Assembly (NCBI GenBank): GCA_002049455.2
Contig: KV918861.1
Location: 62,001-126,000, forward strand
Direction of reading: 5' to 3'
Length of the DNA: 64,000 nucleotides
Source of the DNA: Porphyra umbilicalis
Taxonomy: Eukaryota > Rhodophyta > Bangiophyceae > Bangiales > Bangiaceae
The notes beneath the pieces are model-generated. The model made no database searches, had not been told where the DNA came from, and saw only the letters and a program-made list of their open reading frames with translations. Positions 51,375 to 61,510 of the stretch are shown one piece after another (within the stretch, counting starts at the first letter, position 1; each line of letters begins with the position of its first letter). The translations under genes and the position numbers were made by a program.

Positions 51375-52117
51375 GAGACTTTTGGCAACTGATTTGTGGG
51401 GAGCTTTGTGGGCATCTGGGGCGCCACGTAGAACACGTTTACTGTCAGAGGCGCATCTTCCCACCATTGCGATCCCATTTCTCGTGTGGAGGGGTCCCGT
51501 CCCGATGACCTCGCATCATCTGTGGGGAGCGTCTGGTCGATCAATTTCATGTAACGTGGCGTCCCACATCGGATTTCTTTGCAGCGACTGCGGACTGACG
51601 GCCCATCGACGTCAGATCAACCACCTCGGCTTGCACACGGGCAACATCCACTCCCTCTCGTTGCTCCCCCCTCCCTGCCCCCTTTCCCTGTGTCCTAAGC
51701 TAAAAATTTATGTGCTTCTAAGCATAGTGAGCCGTGCTGGCGCCCGCGCGCATTGACGTGCCGTGGTACGTGGCGACAGGGGTGTTGTTCTCGTCCCGCT
51801 CCAAGAATCTTTAGGCGACGCCGCGCATGGTGGACGCTGCCAATGGAGTACTCGACGATAGCGACCATGGCGAACGTCACTGAAGACAGCTGGCCGGCTG
51901 CGAGTAAACGTCCATGGTGCCGGCCGACGGCCCGCGGCGAAAAAATGTTGTAGCTCCGTGTTGCAATTGCGAACAAGTGCTGGGGGCTGCCCACAATCTG
52001 TCGTCAGTTGAGGGGCCAAAAGTCGCAGTGCTTTTGTGGGGATGAATATCTCGTGGCCATGGCGTCCCCACAAAGAACCCACAAAAGGTGCCGATAAAAG
52101 AACTGCCAAAAGTCCCT
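51375..52117. mobile_element. Inverted-repeat element, non-autonomous, unclassified
   Basis: The left end reads GAGACTTTTGGCAACTGATT, then TTTGTGGGCATCTGGGGCGC. The complement of the right end reads GGGACTTTTGGCAGTTCTTT, then TTTTGTGGGTTCTTTGTGGG. The similarity extends over about 60 bp at each end with mismatches and small gaps. The 740-bp interior has no transposase. A target duplication is not clear. The element is AT-richer than the adjacent gene island and lies just upstream of the NELF-C/D promoter. Confidence 0.5.
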
Positions 52118-53990
52118 AAACAAGCCACCGTGTTGTGGGACCAAGAGTACTTTGGGGCAACACATGACGCGTATGGTTAAATACGAGCCGGATCAAGTAC
52201 GACCGACTCGACGGATCGAGTGCAAGGGTGCTGATGGGCGCGATGCCCAACATGAGCAGCACCTGGAGCGCATGGGCGGCGGGGCGGAGCGAGTCGACGG
52301 GCGGGGGTAACCCGCCCGGCAAGAGCCACGCGAGCGTGTGGCTGGACGCGCCTCCCGGTTTGCACCAGAGGTGTAACGCGGCGCTGAGGGGCGGTGGGAG
52401 AGCCACGTAAGGGTCGCGCCGGGGGCGCTTTCAGATGCTGGCTGGCGACAGCGGCGCCTGCGCCGGGACGGGTGGACACCGCCTTCCTGGGCAGACAGGG
52501 CGCCAGCGCGCAGGGGGCGCGCGGCAGGCGAGCAGGGCGAGGGGAGGCGCGCGGGGGGAGCCCGAGCAGGGAGCACATCACCGCCGAGAGATTATATGGG
52601 GCGACGGAGGAGGCCGACCCGGCAGGTGAGAACAGAAGCCAGAACCAGAACCTTTCCCACCACCCTTCTTGCACAACATACCGCCAACAAGCACCGCCGC
52701 CGCCGCCGCCCGCGCCGCCGACGTCACCGCCGCGCGCCCCCTCCCCAGCCACAAGCAGGCGTGTACCCCCGCACCTCCAGGCGTGTGCAATATTCATGCC
52801 GCCTCCGACGTTTCGGCTCGCCGCCTGCAAGCACCTCAAGTACCTGTTGGAATGAACACGAAACGAACGGGCCACACAAAAAAGGCACACACGAGCGCAA
52901 CACGAGCAAGCCTTGGAAGAAAAGAGATGGGCAGCGCGCGACTGATCTCAGTCGCGCTCCGCACCGAATTCGACGCCGCGCGCCCCCAAGCCCGTCGACA
53001 TCGACCGCTGCGTCAGCCAGTGCGACCTCAGCTATCTCCTCAACCGTGCCAATCGGCTGGTGGTGCGCAGCGTCCGACACGTATACTGGCCTCGTACAGC
53101 AGCGACCCATGGTCAGCCAACACCGTGACACCCTCCGGCTGCCGCCCCATCCGCTGCCACGTCTGGGCCGCCGCCGCCGCCGCCGTCTCCCCCAGCCCCC
53201 CTCCCCCCCAGACGGTCATCACGGCCGCCGCCGTCGGCTCGCCGCTCCCTCGCACCGCCGCCCCCGGCCGCCGCCGCTGGCTCGCCGTCGCACCCGTCCC
53301 GGTCGCCACGGCCGCGGTACAGTCATTATTCGCATATGTGCCATTCACTTGGAGAGCATGCTCTACAAGTGAATGGCCCCTAGAGCCTCAGGACCGCGAT
53401 CTCTCGCGATCTCGGACTGAAAGAGGGTGCTACTTTTGTGGCGCACCCCTGCCATGAAAACGCATAACGACTGTATTTGGGCGCCGCCGCCACCGCCGCA
53501 GGCAGCCCGCTGTAGCACGTCTCCGCCGCAATCGGCAAATTGCCACCGGTAGCCCCCTTGACTGGCCAAAGCCCACGTACTGTGCGAGTTGGCCTGTGGC
53601 ATGCCCTTTGGGGGGTTACTTCCGCATTGTTCATTGTTTTTTATTGTTTGTTTGCGTGCCTGTCTTATCTGTCTGCCGGCATTCATTACGATCGCTTGTT
53701 ATCGGACGGTCGATCGACCAGAGCCCTCGTTCGTACAAAATCACCATGGCGCGGGGAGTTGGGTTGGGTTGAGGGGTTGCGCGGTGGGCCGCCTAATGCC
53801 GTTCAGTGGAGGAAGCGGTGTAGGCGCTGGCACCCCCCGAACGGTGGGTGGGGCGGCACGGGGGAGCACTCACGGCGTGGGGGCAAACACCCGTACGTCC
53901 GCGCACCCCACAACGAGCGGCCGTCATAAAATCCACTGCCGACTCTTCACAATTTATGCGTGTGTGATCCTAACCCCACCCTTGCTCCCA
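52118..53990. other. No firmly supported gene; possible minus-strand fragment near 53.0-53.35 kb
   Basis: Two overlapping minus-strand frames read like protein and may be pieces of one decayed gene: 53348 to about 53060 (TAAAAAAQTWQRMGRQPEGV, TVLADHGSLLYEAS) and about 53085 to 52960 (VSDAAHHQPIGTVEEIAEVA, LADAAVDVDGLGG). A further minus ORF at 53363-53686 contains WALASQGGYRWQFADCGGDV. None matches a family I recognise. The rest is mixed-composition sequence with short palindromes (GACTCGACGGATCGAGTG at about 52206). Confidence 0.3.
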
Positions 53991-54394
53991 TATTGCTGGT
54001 CCCCGAATTTTGTCCTGGGGTACAGAGACAGAGACTGATTGTGAATAACAGCACTCTATTGGTCGAAAACGACAGTAAGAAGGCATCCAAGCCAATAGAA
54101 AGCCCGAATTTGGTGCCAGGACCTTGCATCCAGCAGAACTCACTGTTGGTTGCCGCTTGATCCGCTTTTCTTGGCACGGAGCAAGCTGCCCACGCGAGAT
54201 TTTGATATTTTCTACTGTCTCCTTGGCAGAAGTGCAGAAAAACACAAGGAGCTGATGTTGATTACCAGGCTGTATGGGCACATGTAAGCAATCAGGAGCA
54301 CCAAGTCAGTCCCAGGGGCGCATCTGATTGGTGGAGTGAGTCGGTCCGCAAAACAGTTTCTGTTCACCAGGACAAAATTTGGGGATCAGCAATA
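53991..54394. mobile_element. MITE, Tc1/mariner type, TA target duplication (copy 2)
   Basis: Inside TA dinucleotides at 53991-53992 and 54393-54394 the ends are inverted repeats of about 28 bp: TTGCTGGTCCCCGAATTTTG at the left and, on the complement, TTGCTGATCCCCAAATTTTG at the right, both followed by TCCTGG. The terminal sequence is that of the MITE at 11515-11947, and the length (400 bp) is close. The two TIRs differ from each other at a few positions, so this copy looks older. No coding capacity. Confidence 0.8.
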
Positions 54395-57039
54395 CTATTA
54401 GTCGCGGAACGCACACAGAGCATCCAGACGACTACTGCCAAGCTCGTGCGTCTTCCAATCAGCTTGAATCCCCCCAGAATCCTAACCCCACCTTCCGTAC
54501 GGACCCGCCAACAACGTCTCCCCCAAGATCTCAAGTCTGAATTGGAATATTCCACGTTTGCATACGTGGAGGGCGGTGAGGGGCCCCCATTTTTCTCATC
54601 CAAGACCCTCTGCCATCCTGGAGTTACCGGAAACAAGGGCTACATGATCACAATATGGGGAAAGCAAGATGGGGGATGCGCGCTCAGCACGGCGGGAGAA
54701 CCTTGGCACACTTGTGTCAGACCCGAGTCTCACGGGACACAACAGAGGTGCTGGCGTCGGTCGAGGTCCCCTCAACGGGTGTGTGATGCGATGCGCTGTC
54801 GCGACAAGCCCGAGTCGAGGACCGCGCGGTCCGTCCCGAACCGCCTTTCGGGTGATTTCGGAAGCAACCGTGGCCGACGCGCGCATTCGTTGGACCAGGC
54901 GTCGGCAGGCCCTGAATGCTGTCTGGTGCAAAAATCCATTGGGGCAGTGTCGCTGGCCTGACGTCAGAAAACTGGTCCGATCCCGCAGCCAGTCTCACCA
55001 TTTGTTTTCTTGACATGGGGAAATAATGAAACTTTTGTATGCGTGTGGAGCCTTGTCGTTCGCTCGCGGGTTTGTTTCAGAAAGTATCAGGTGGGAGGCG
55101 GATTCGATGCGGCGAGCGGTTGTCCGGCCCGTGATCAGATTGTGTTGCTTCCTGTGTCCTGTGTGCCCCCCTCCCGCCCAACCGGTCATTTGGGGCCACC
55201 CCGTGACCACTGCGGATTGGAAGGGGGTGCCACCCTTTTTCCGGACCTGCTGGGGTCGTGGAGGGCGCGCGGGACACCGCAGGCGGTGTGCGTGCGTCAA
55301 TCCACCTCGCCTCGTGTGCTGCGTTGCGAGGTGGATTGCGGCTGGGGAGGCGTCACCAGGGGTTCGTGTCGCACCTCGGGCGCCCTCGAAGACACCTCGT
55401 GTGTTTCGGGCCCGCTGCGCTCTGCGCCCTGCGCCGCCTCCTCGTTCAGCGCGCGCGAGGTCGCTGGGACCCCCGGACACTCCCGAGCACCGGCGCAGCT
55501 TGCGGGGACGCGCCGCCCTCCCGCCCTCTGTCGCCAACGACCTCCTGCGCGCCACCAATCACGCCGGCGTCCCTGAGCGGGAAACGCCGGCGGCTCCCCC
55601 CCCTCCCCCTGCCCCTCTTGTGCTGTTCTCTCCTTCTTGCCTCCCGCGCGCGCCTGTTCCAACCGGCACGCCGCCGGTGTACCGCTAGCTCCGGCGGCGC
55701 GCCCGTGTGCTCTGGTCACCGCTCCCTCCTTGTCCCCGTCTCCACCCCCGGCCTTCGAAACTCGGCCTCATTCCCCCCCCCCTTCCCGAGCATGACCCGT
55801 AAGCCGGACCGGGAGCGCGACACGGAACGTCTCCATGACCAGCGTCGTTGCTATCAAGAGCGGCTCGCGGTGCCAGCGCGGTACACCCGCTGCTTTCATC
55901 TCGCGGGTTCCCCACCGTACTTAACGTCGGCCCCACCACGTGGGGGGCCCGCGCCTCCTGTGTCTGGTAGCTGTGCGCCGCCGGTTGGACAAGACCGCCG
56001 GTAGCCGGTGGCGCCTGGGTGCCACCGCCCATCCCTACACCGAACCAGGGCGGCGGCAATTGGGCCGGGGGGGCGGGACGGTCGTCACTGCCGACGCGCG
56101 GCAGCAGGGGGCCGCAACCAAGCACTCATTCCAACCAAGATGGCGGACGTCTGGGCGGGGGAGCGGGACGGGCGTCGCGGCCGCCGCGTGAAGAGTGGGT
56201 GCCGCCGGCTCCCTAGTAGGACAATCAAGCTGGCGGCGGTTGGGAGCAACCGCCCGACGGCAACGGCGGACACAACGGTCGGGGGTGGGATACGGGCGGC
56301 CGTCGATTTTCTCCTCGCCGCTGTGGCTGGCCGTCGCTGGCTGGCTTGCCGTCTCAAGCCGGCGGCCGCTGGAACCCGCCGTTCCAACTGGACCACGAGT
56401 TTGGCGGCCGGGGACTGGACTCGCGGGACAGGGACGGATCTCCCCGCCTCAACGTGTGAACGAAGCCGGGCTGTCAAGTTCAAGGAGCTCAGCAGCCCGG
56501 CGGCCACGGCGCCTGGGGCTTCTCTCCCTATTGCCAGCCTTCACCAGGCGGAACTGGGTGCCGCCGGGCGGGCAGCGTCCCCATTATCCCGGCGGCTTGG
56601 GCCACTTCGCGACGATTGGTGGCCGCCGGGTGGCCACGCAAGTCGTCAAGCCAGCGGCGACGCAGCACGCCACGACGACTGCGGGCCGCCGGGAGGTCAA
56701 GCAAGTCGTCATTCCGGCGGCCACGCGGCACCCTACGACAACTGGGGGCCGCCGGATGGAGGATCTTCCCAGGCCGGCGATTGGAGCCGATATGTGACAA
56801 CGGTAAGCCGCCGGTCGGTGCCAGACTTCCGGACGCCGGCGGCTCCGGTGCGCGTCGGGGGCCCTTTGACGACGGGGGAGGTGTACCGTCGGTCGGTTTT
56901 GGACCGCTCCCTGACGGGCAGGCGCCACCGGGCGGCAGGGAAGCGGAGCAAGCAGTCAGGGACGCGCCCCGCCGCGACGGACACGCGCCGACAGGTGTCG
57001 ACGGATCAGTACCTCCCTGTGGCGGCGGACAACTGCCTA
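54395..57039. other. No supported gene; Gly-rich ORF pieces from 55.8 kb
   Basis: 54395-55790 holds overlapping ORFs without motifs. A pyrimidine-rich leader precedes an ATG at 55792 (MTRKPDRERDTERLHDQRRC). From about 56017 on, scattered frames give Gly/Asn/Asp-rich pieces (NQGGGNWAGGAGRSS, NQDGGRLGGGAGRAS). These may be the decayed N-terminal low-complexity part of the Myb/SANT-like gene downstream, but phase is lost repeatedly, so no CDS is drawn. Confidence 0.3.
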
Positions 57040-58100
57040 CGCCGAAGAACAAGTACCACCGGCTGCTGCTCCATCCCTGCTCTCCGGCGGCGGCGGATCA
57101 CCTCGATCCGGCAGCGGCGCGTCACCGGCCGCCGGAACCGGCGGCGACGAGCCGGCCGTGACGGAACAGCGCCGTCCGCTGCTGCCCAATCGCCGCTGGC
57201 CGGCGGCGGCAGATCGCCTCGAGCCGGCGGCGGCGCGTTATCGGCCACCGGAACCGGCGGCGACAAGCCCGGCCGTGCCGGACCAGCGCCGCCGGCTGCT
57301 GCCCAATCCTCGCTAGCCGCCGGCGGAGCATCACGGGCCACCGGTGTCGGCGGCGACGCGTCCCGCACTGAAGGATAAGTGCCGCCAGCTGCTGCTCCAT
57401 CCCCGCTCGCCGGCGGCGTCGGATCGCCTCGAGCCGGCGGCGGCGCGTCACTGGCCGCCGGTACCGATGGCGACGCACCCCGCACAAACGGAAAAGTGCC
57501 ACCGGCTGCCGCCCGCGCACCGCTCGCCGGCGGCAGCGCATCACCGGTCTTCGGAACCGGCGGCGACGCGCCCCGCACCAACAGACAAGTGCTGTCGTCT
57601 GCTGCTCCACTCCCGTGCGCCGGCGACGGCGGATCACCTCGAGACGGCGGCGACGCGTCACCGGCTGCCAAAATCGGCGGCGACAAGCCCAGCCGTGACG
57701 GACCAGCGCGAAAGGCTGCTGCCCAATCGCCGCTAGCTGGCGGCGGCGCACCACCAGCCGCCGGTACCAGCGGCGACTCGCCCAGCACCGACGGACAAGT
57801 GCCGCCGGCCGCTGCTACATCTCCGCTTGCCGGCGGCGGCGGATCGCTGTGGGCTGGCGGCGGCGCATCACCGTCCGCCGGGACGGGCGGCGACGCGCCC
57901 CGCACACAGGGACAAGTGCCGCCGACTGCTGCCTGACCACCGCCAGCCGGCGGCGGCGCATCACCGACCGCCGGTACCGGCGGCGATGCGCCCCGCACGA
58001 ACCTATTATGGCCGCCGGCTGCTTCCCGACCACCGCTAGCAGGCGGCGGCGCATCACCGGCCGCCGGTGCCGGCGGCGACGCACCCCGCACCAACGTACG
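57040..58100 (+). repeat. In-frame coding-type repeat, alternating 117 and 93 bp (210-bp dimer)
   Basis: Equivalent codons at 57376, 57493, 57586, 57703, 57796 and 57913 are separated by 117, 93, 117, 93 and 117 bp. All are multiples of three, and the alternation makes a 210-bp dimer. The plus-strand frame encodes Pro/Ala/Gly-rich units such as GQVPPAAATSPLAGGGGS and AGTGGDAPRT. The frame is interrupted by TAA at 57376, where most sister units have CAA. Maintenance of phase suggests the array was once translated, probably as the N-terminal part of the gene that continues with the Myb/SANT domain at 58404. Confidence 0.65.
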
Positions 58101-58403
58101 AGCGCCGCCTGTTTAAGAAGATCTCGTTCCAGCCGGCGGCGGCGGACGACCGCCTACCGGCGGCGACGCGCCCAGCCCTGACGGACAAGCGCCGCCGGCT
58201 GCAAACGGCTCTCCACCGGAAGGCAGAGGGGCAGAAGTCCTAGTAAAGAGGTCCCCGCCGGCTCTTAGGGTTTCGCCACTTGCTGGGGGCGGTGGAGCGT
58301 CCGTCTTGGCTGTCTCCGGGGCGAGCGGCTCATTCCTCCATCCCCATCTCTGGATGGCGGCGAAGGCGCTGACCTGCTTGCGGCCACATACACGCGGGCT
58401 GCC
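58101..58403. other. Spacer between repeat tract and Myb/SANT-like gene
   Basis: Pro/Gly-rich frame pieces continue to about 58200. No other feature was seen. Confidence 0.3.
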
Positions 58404-59959
58404 ATGGGGACTGGGCTTGGTTGGACGGACGAGGAGGGGGTGGCCCTCAGCAGAGCCTCTCTGTCTATATCATTGGACTCTGTGAAGGGTGCGGACCATA
58501 CCGGGACAATGTTTTCGGCGGAAGAGGTCTCAGAATTGAAGCGCATGCTGGTCGGTCGCCGTGGCGCGCGACGGTGCATTGAGCGCCGTGTCAGGGGGGT
58601 GCAGAAGCAGTAGGACAAGATCCGGAGGGGGGTGAGCGAGTTCGTCACCCACTACCTGGCCGTCAAGCGGCTGAGCCGACAGGCGACCCGAGCGAAGAGG
58701 ACTTGATCAGCGTCGCTGTGGCGCGCTTTTGCGGGCTCAACATTTACGAGGCAATGTGAAAGGACCTGGCGTCTGACATGGCGAAGGAAAAGACAACGAA
58801 GCGGAAGACGAAGCAGACTACCTGCCCGTGCGTGCTATGTTGGCGGGTGTTGCGCCACGTTGACAGGTTCAGCGGCGCCGCCGGGGCCGCCGCCGCAGAT
58901 GGCGGCGATGGCGGCGCCGGTTCCTCCAGCGCGTCTTCCGGCGGCCGTGCCATCCTAAGCGACACGGACGAGGGAGAGAACGGGCCGCTGGCGTCGAGTG
59001 CCTTCCAGTCACGTCCGCGCGGTTCCAAGGCGGCCAGGAAGGAGATGACTGAGCACATCCGCGCGTCTCGGATGCTCAAGGACAGCTCGGACGCTCTGCT
59101 GGCGCTGGCGCGGGCAACGACGGAGCGGACAGCTGTGGCATTTTTCAACAACGCTAAGATGCGCGATACCCCCGAGGCGATTGTTTTCCTCAAGATGCAC
59201 GCGCGCATGCTAATGGTGGGGGCTCTGATGGACGTGTGCTCGACTCCGCCGGCTATCTTGTCGGGAATGGCCGCCGTCTTGGTGACGGAAGCGGGGTCGT
59301 CGACCGCACCGGCGGCCGTGTCCGAGGTGCATCCGCCGCCGCCAGTTGGCAACAGGCCGGTGGCAGTCGAGTCAAAGGTGCAATCGCCACCGGCGTCTGC
59401 GGACAACACGCCGGCAGTGCCTGCGACGACAGCTCCTGTTCCCAAGAAGACAGGCCGAGGCAAGCCGAGCCATGGCGCTCGGTCCCAGGTGACGAAGCAG
59501 GCAAAGGCAGCGGCGGAATTTGCTGCCGCGTCGACTACCTCGAAGGAAGACGATAAGGTGTACTGGGTGCCCATGCACCACAACAAGGCGGCGGACGACT
59601 CCGACTGTGCATTTGAAGAGTCCAGAGAGGACAATGACCATTACGAGTCCCTGCAGTGTTCGAGGTGGATGTGCTTTGTTCTGCAGCGTGCCAAAGGTTT
59701 CTTATCCCCATCGGGAAGGGTTTTTCCTGGTTCTGTGCATCACGCATCCTACCAAGAATGTGCAACACACGTCGTGGACTCCCTACACTTCTGGCCACTG
59801 AATATATACTCGCGCAAACACCGCCGACGGGCGCTACAGCCCCCACAAAGTTCGGCGCACGGACGCCGGAACCAACACACCAGCACACCCGGTCCCATCC
59901 GCGCTCCGAACACCCGCCGCCGCTCTCTCCAATACCAGCGAAGGGCCACTCACATCTAG
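58404..59959 (+). pseudogene. Myb/SANT-like (trihelix, NAM-associated type) DNA-binding protein, decayed
   Basis: From ATG 58404 the sequence GLGWTDEEGVALSRASLSIS, then LDSVKGADHTGTMF, is the W-x2-EE ... S-x-D-x3-G-x-DQ pattern of Myb/SANT-like proteins found with PIF/Harbinger transposons and in plant NAM-associated proteins. Reading on gives QKQ-stop-DKIRRGVSEFVT, where the stop (TAG 58611) sits at the expected Trp. Next is a frame change around 58660-58690, then EEDLISVAVARFCGLNIYEA-M-stop-KDLA (TGA at about 58756). The frame from 58778 continues as CPCVLCWRVLRHVDRF, the usual K-x-C-x2-W-x-LR motif, and then RPRGSKAARKEMTEH with a helical tail. The end of the original protein is probably near 59650; the last part of the open frame looks like unrelated 3' sequence. 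Two nonsense codons and one frameshift mark it as inactive. Confidence 0.65.
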
Positions 59960-59995
59960 TTCCCTCTCTTGCCCGCCCGCTACCCCCGACATGCA

Positions 59996-60455
59996 GCGCA
60001 GCGGGCCCAGAACCGTCGTCAAAAGCACGTCTGTTTTTGCCTGTTTTGAGCCTCTTGGAGGCCCGTGTTCCTGTTTGATGAAACAGAATTCCTGTGCAAA
60101 AAACCGATCGACCCCCCTTGACAGGCTCTCAGAGGCCATCCCATGCGAGGTCCTTGCATATTTGTGTTTGCGAGAACAGGAATCGTTCCTCACTCCACAC
60201 ATTGCGCCTGCTAGCAGGGCCATAGACGCTTCTCCGTCTCTCTCTCTTTCTGGAAGTGTGACGTGTATACGTCTTATGCTGTGTCTCTCTTTTTACGAGC
60301 GGGGATGCATCCATCCCGGCGAACAGATGATTTTGGCGCCCTTTCTGGAAAAAAGCTGCCCTGACAGAGCCCCAGGGCGGTTTGCAGATTATCTGTTCGT
60401 CCCAAAACATCCAAAAGCAGACGTGCTCTTGACGACGGTTTTGGGCCCGCTGCGC
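59996..60455. mobile_element. MITE with ~55-bp terminal inverted repeats
   Basis: Left end: GCGCAGCGGGCCCAGAACCG, then TCGTCAAAAGCACGTCTG. Complement of the right end: GCGCAGCGGGCCCAAAACCG, then TCGTCAAGAGCACGTCTG. Similarity extends about 55 bp with only a few transitions. The element is 460 bp and non-coding. No target duplication is evident, so the superfamily is open. It lies directly downstream of the Myb/SANT-like relic, a protein type that accompanies PIF/Harbinger transposons, but TIR and gene cannot be linked from this window. Confidence 0.75.
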
Positions 60456-60641
60456 AGGGCCGCCACCGGCCATACGGACGCAGGCGGCGACCCTCCCCGC
60501 CCGATGGCCGCCGCTGGCTTTAAAAACGCCGGCGACAACATACCAGCGCCCCTCCTCGCCCGACACGCCCGTCGCCGGTTCTGCCGACGCCGGCGGCGGA
60601 GAAGGAACAAGTGGGCGCCTCCCTTTCCCGCCGCCCCCCCC

Positions 60642-61510
60642 AACACACAGAGCCGCCGCCGGCGATACCGACGCCTACGGAAACCCGCTACCCCCCATGG
60701 CCACCGCCGGCCGTAACCGCCGGTGGCAACACGCCTGTGCCCCTCCCCGCCCGAAACGCCGGCCGCCGGTTTTTCCAACGCCGGCGGCAGAGAAGTAGCA
60801 GGTGGACGCCTCCATTGCCCGCCGCCTCTCCGAACACGCAGAGCCGCCGCCCGCCATGCCGACGCCGGCGGCAACCCACCTCGCCCCCACGCCGCCGCCG
60901 GCCGTACACGCCGGCGGCAACACACCTGCGCCCCTCCCCGCCAGACGAGCCTCCACCGGTCCCTCCAACTCCGGCGGCAGGCCAGTCACAGCTTTTCGCC
61001 TTCCAATCCCGTCACCCCCGACGTGACGTGCCGCCACCGGCCATATCAACACAAATGGCAACACACCAGCGTCCCTCCGCGCCCGACAGGTGCGCCGCCG
61101 GTCTCGCCGCCGCCAGCAGTGGAGCAGTAACATGTGAACACTTCCCTTGCCCGCCGCCGCCCCCAACACGCAGAGCCGCCGCCGGCCATACCGACGGCGG
61201 CGGCCACCCACCTCGCCCTCTAGCGGCAGCCGGCCGTACACGCCGGCGGCAACACACCTGCGCCCCTCCTCGCCTGACGCGCCCTCTGCCGGTCTCGCCA
61301 TCTTCCGCGGCGAGCCAGTCACAGCCAGTCGCCTCCCTTTCCTGCCACCCCCGGCGCCACGTGCCGCCACCGGCCATATCAACACCGGCGTCAACACACC
61401 AGCGCCCTTCCCCGCCCGACAAACCCGCCGCCGGTCTCGCAGACGACGGCGGCGGAGCACTGCTGAGTGGACGCCTCCCTTGCCCGCCGGCCCCCCCAAC
61501 ACGCAGAGCC
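60642..61510. repeat. 333-bp tandem repeat, GC-rich
   Basis: The anchor AACACGCAGAGCCGCC occurs at 60833, 61165 and 61498, with a partial unit from 60642. The spacings are 332 and 333 bp after a first truncated unit of 191 bp. Units share TACACGCCGGCGGCAACACA and GCCACCGGCCATATCAACAC. The tract is open on both strands (plus 60611-61567, minus 60675-61517), with Pro/Arg- or Gly/Arg-rich translations that lack motifs. It abuts the 167-bp satellite at 61511. Confidence 0.75.

Noticed and set aside
51560-51640. C2H2-finger-like FLCSDCGLTAHRRQ and HLGLHTG in a short plus-strand ORF
   Set aside because: It has a single finger with C-x2-C-x10-H-x3-H spacing, one residue set short of the classical finger, in a short ORF inside an inverted-repeat element. 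It is probably chance.
10848-58613. Reassigned stop codons (TAG, TAA or TGA as sense)
   Set aside because: All three are used as normal ends in intact genes here (NLR-like TAA, CNNM-type TAG, hydrolase TGA), and in-frame stops appear only in decayed accessory genes.
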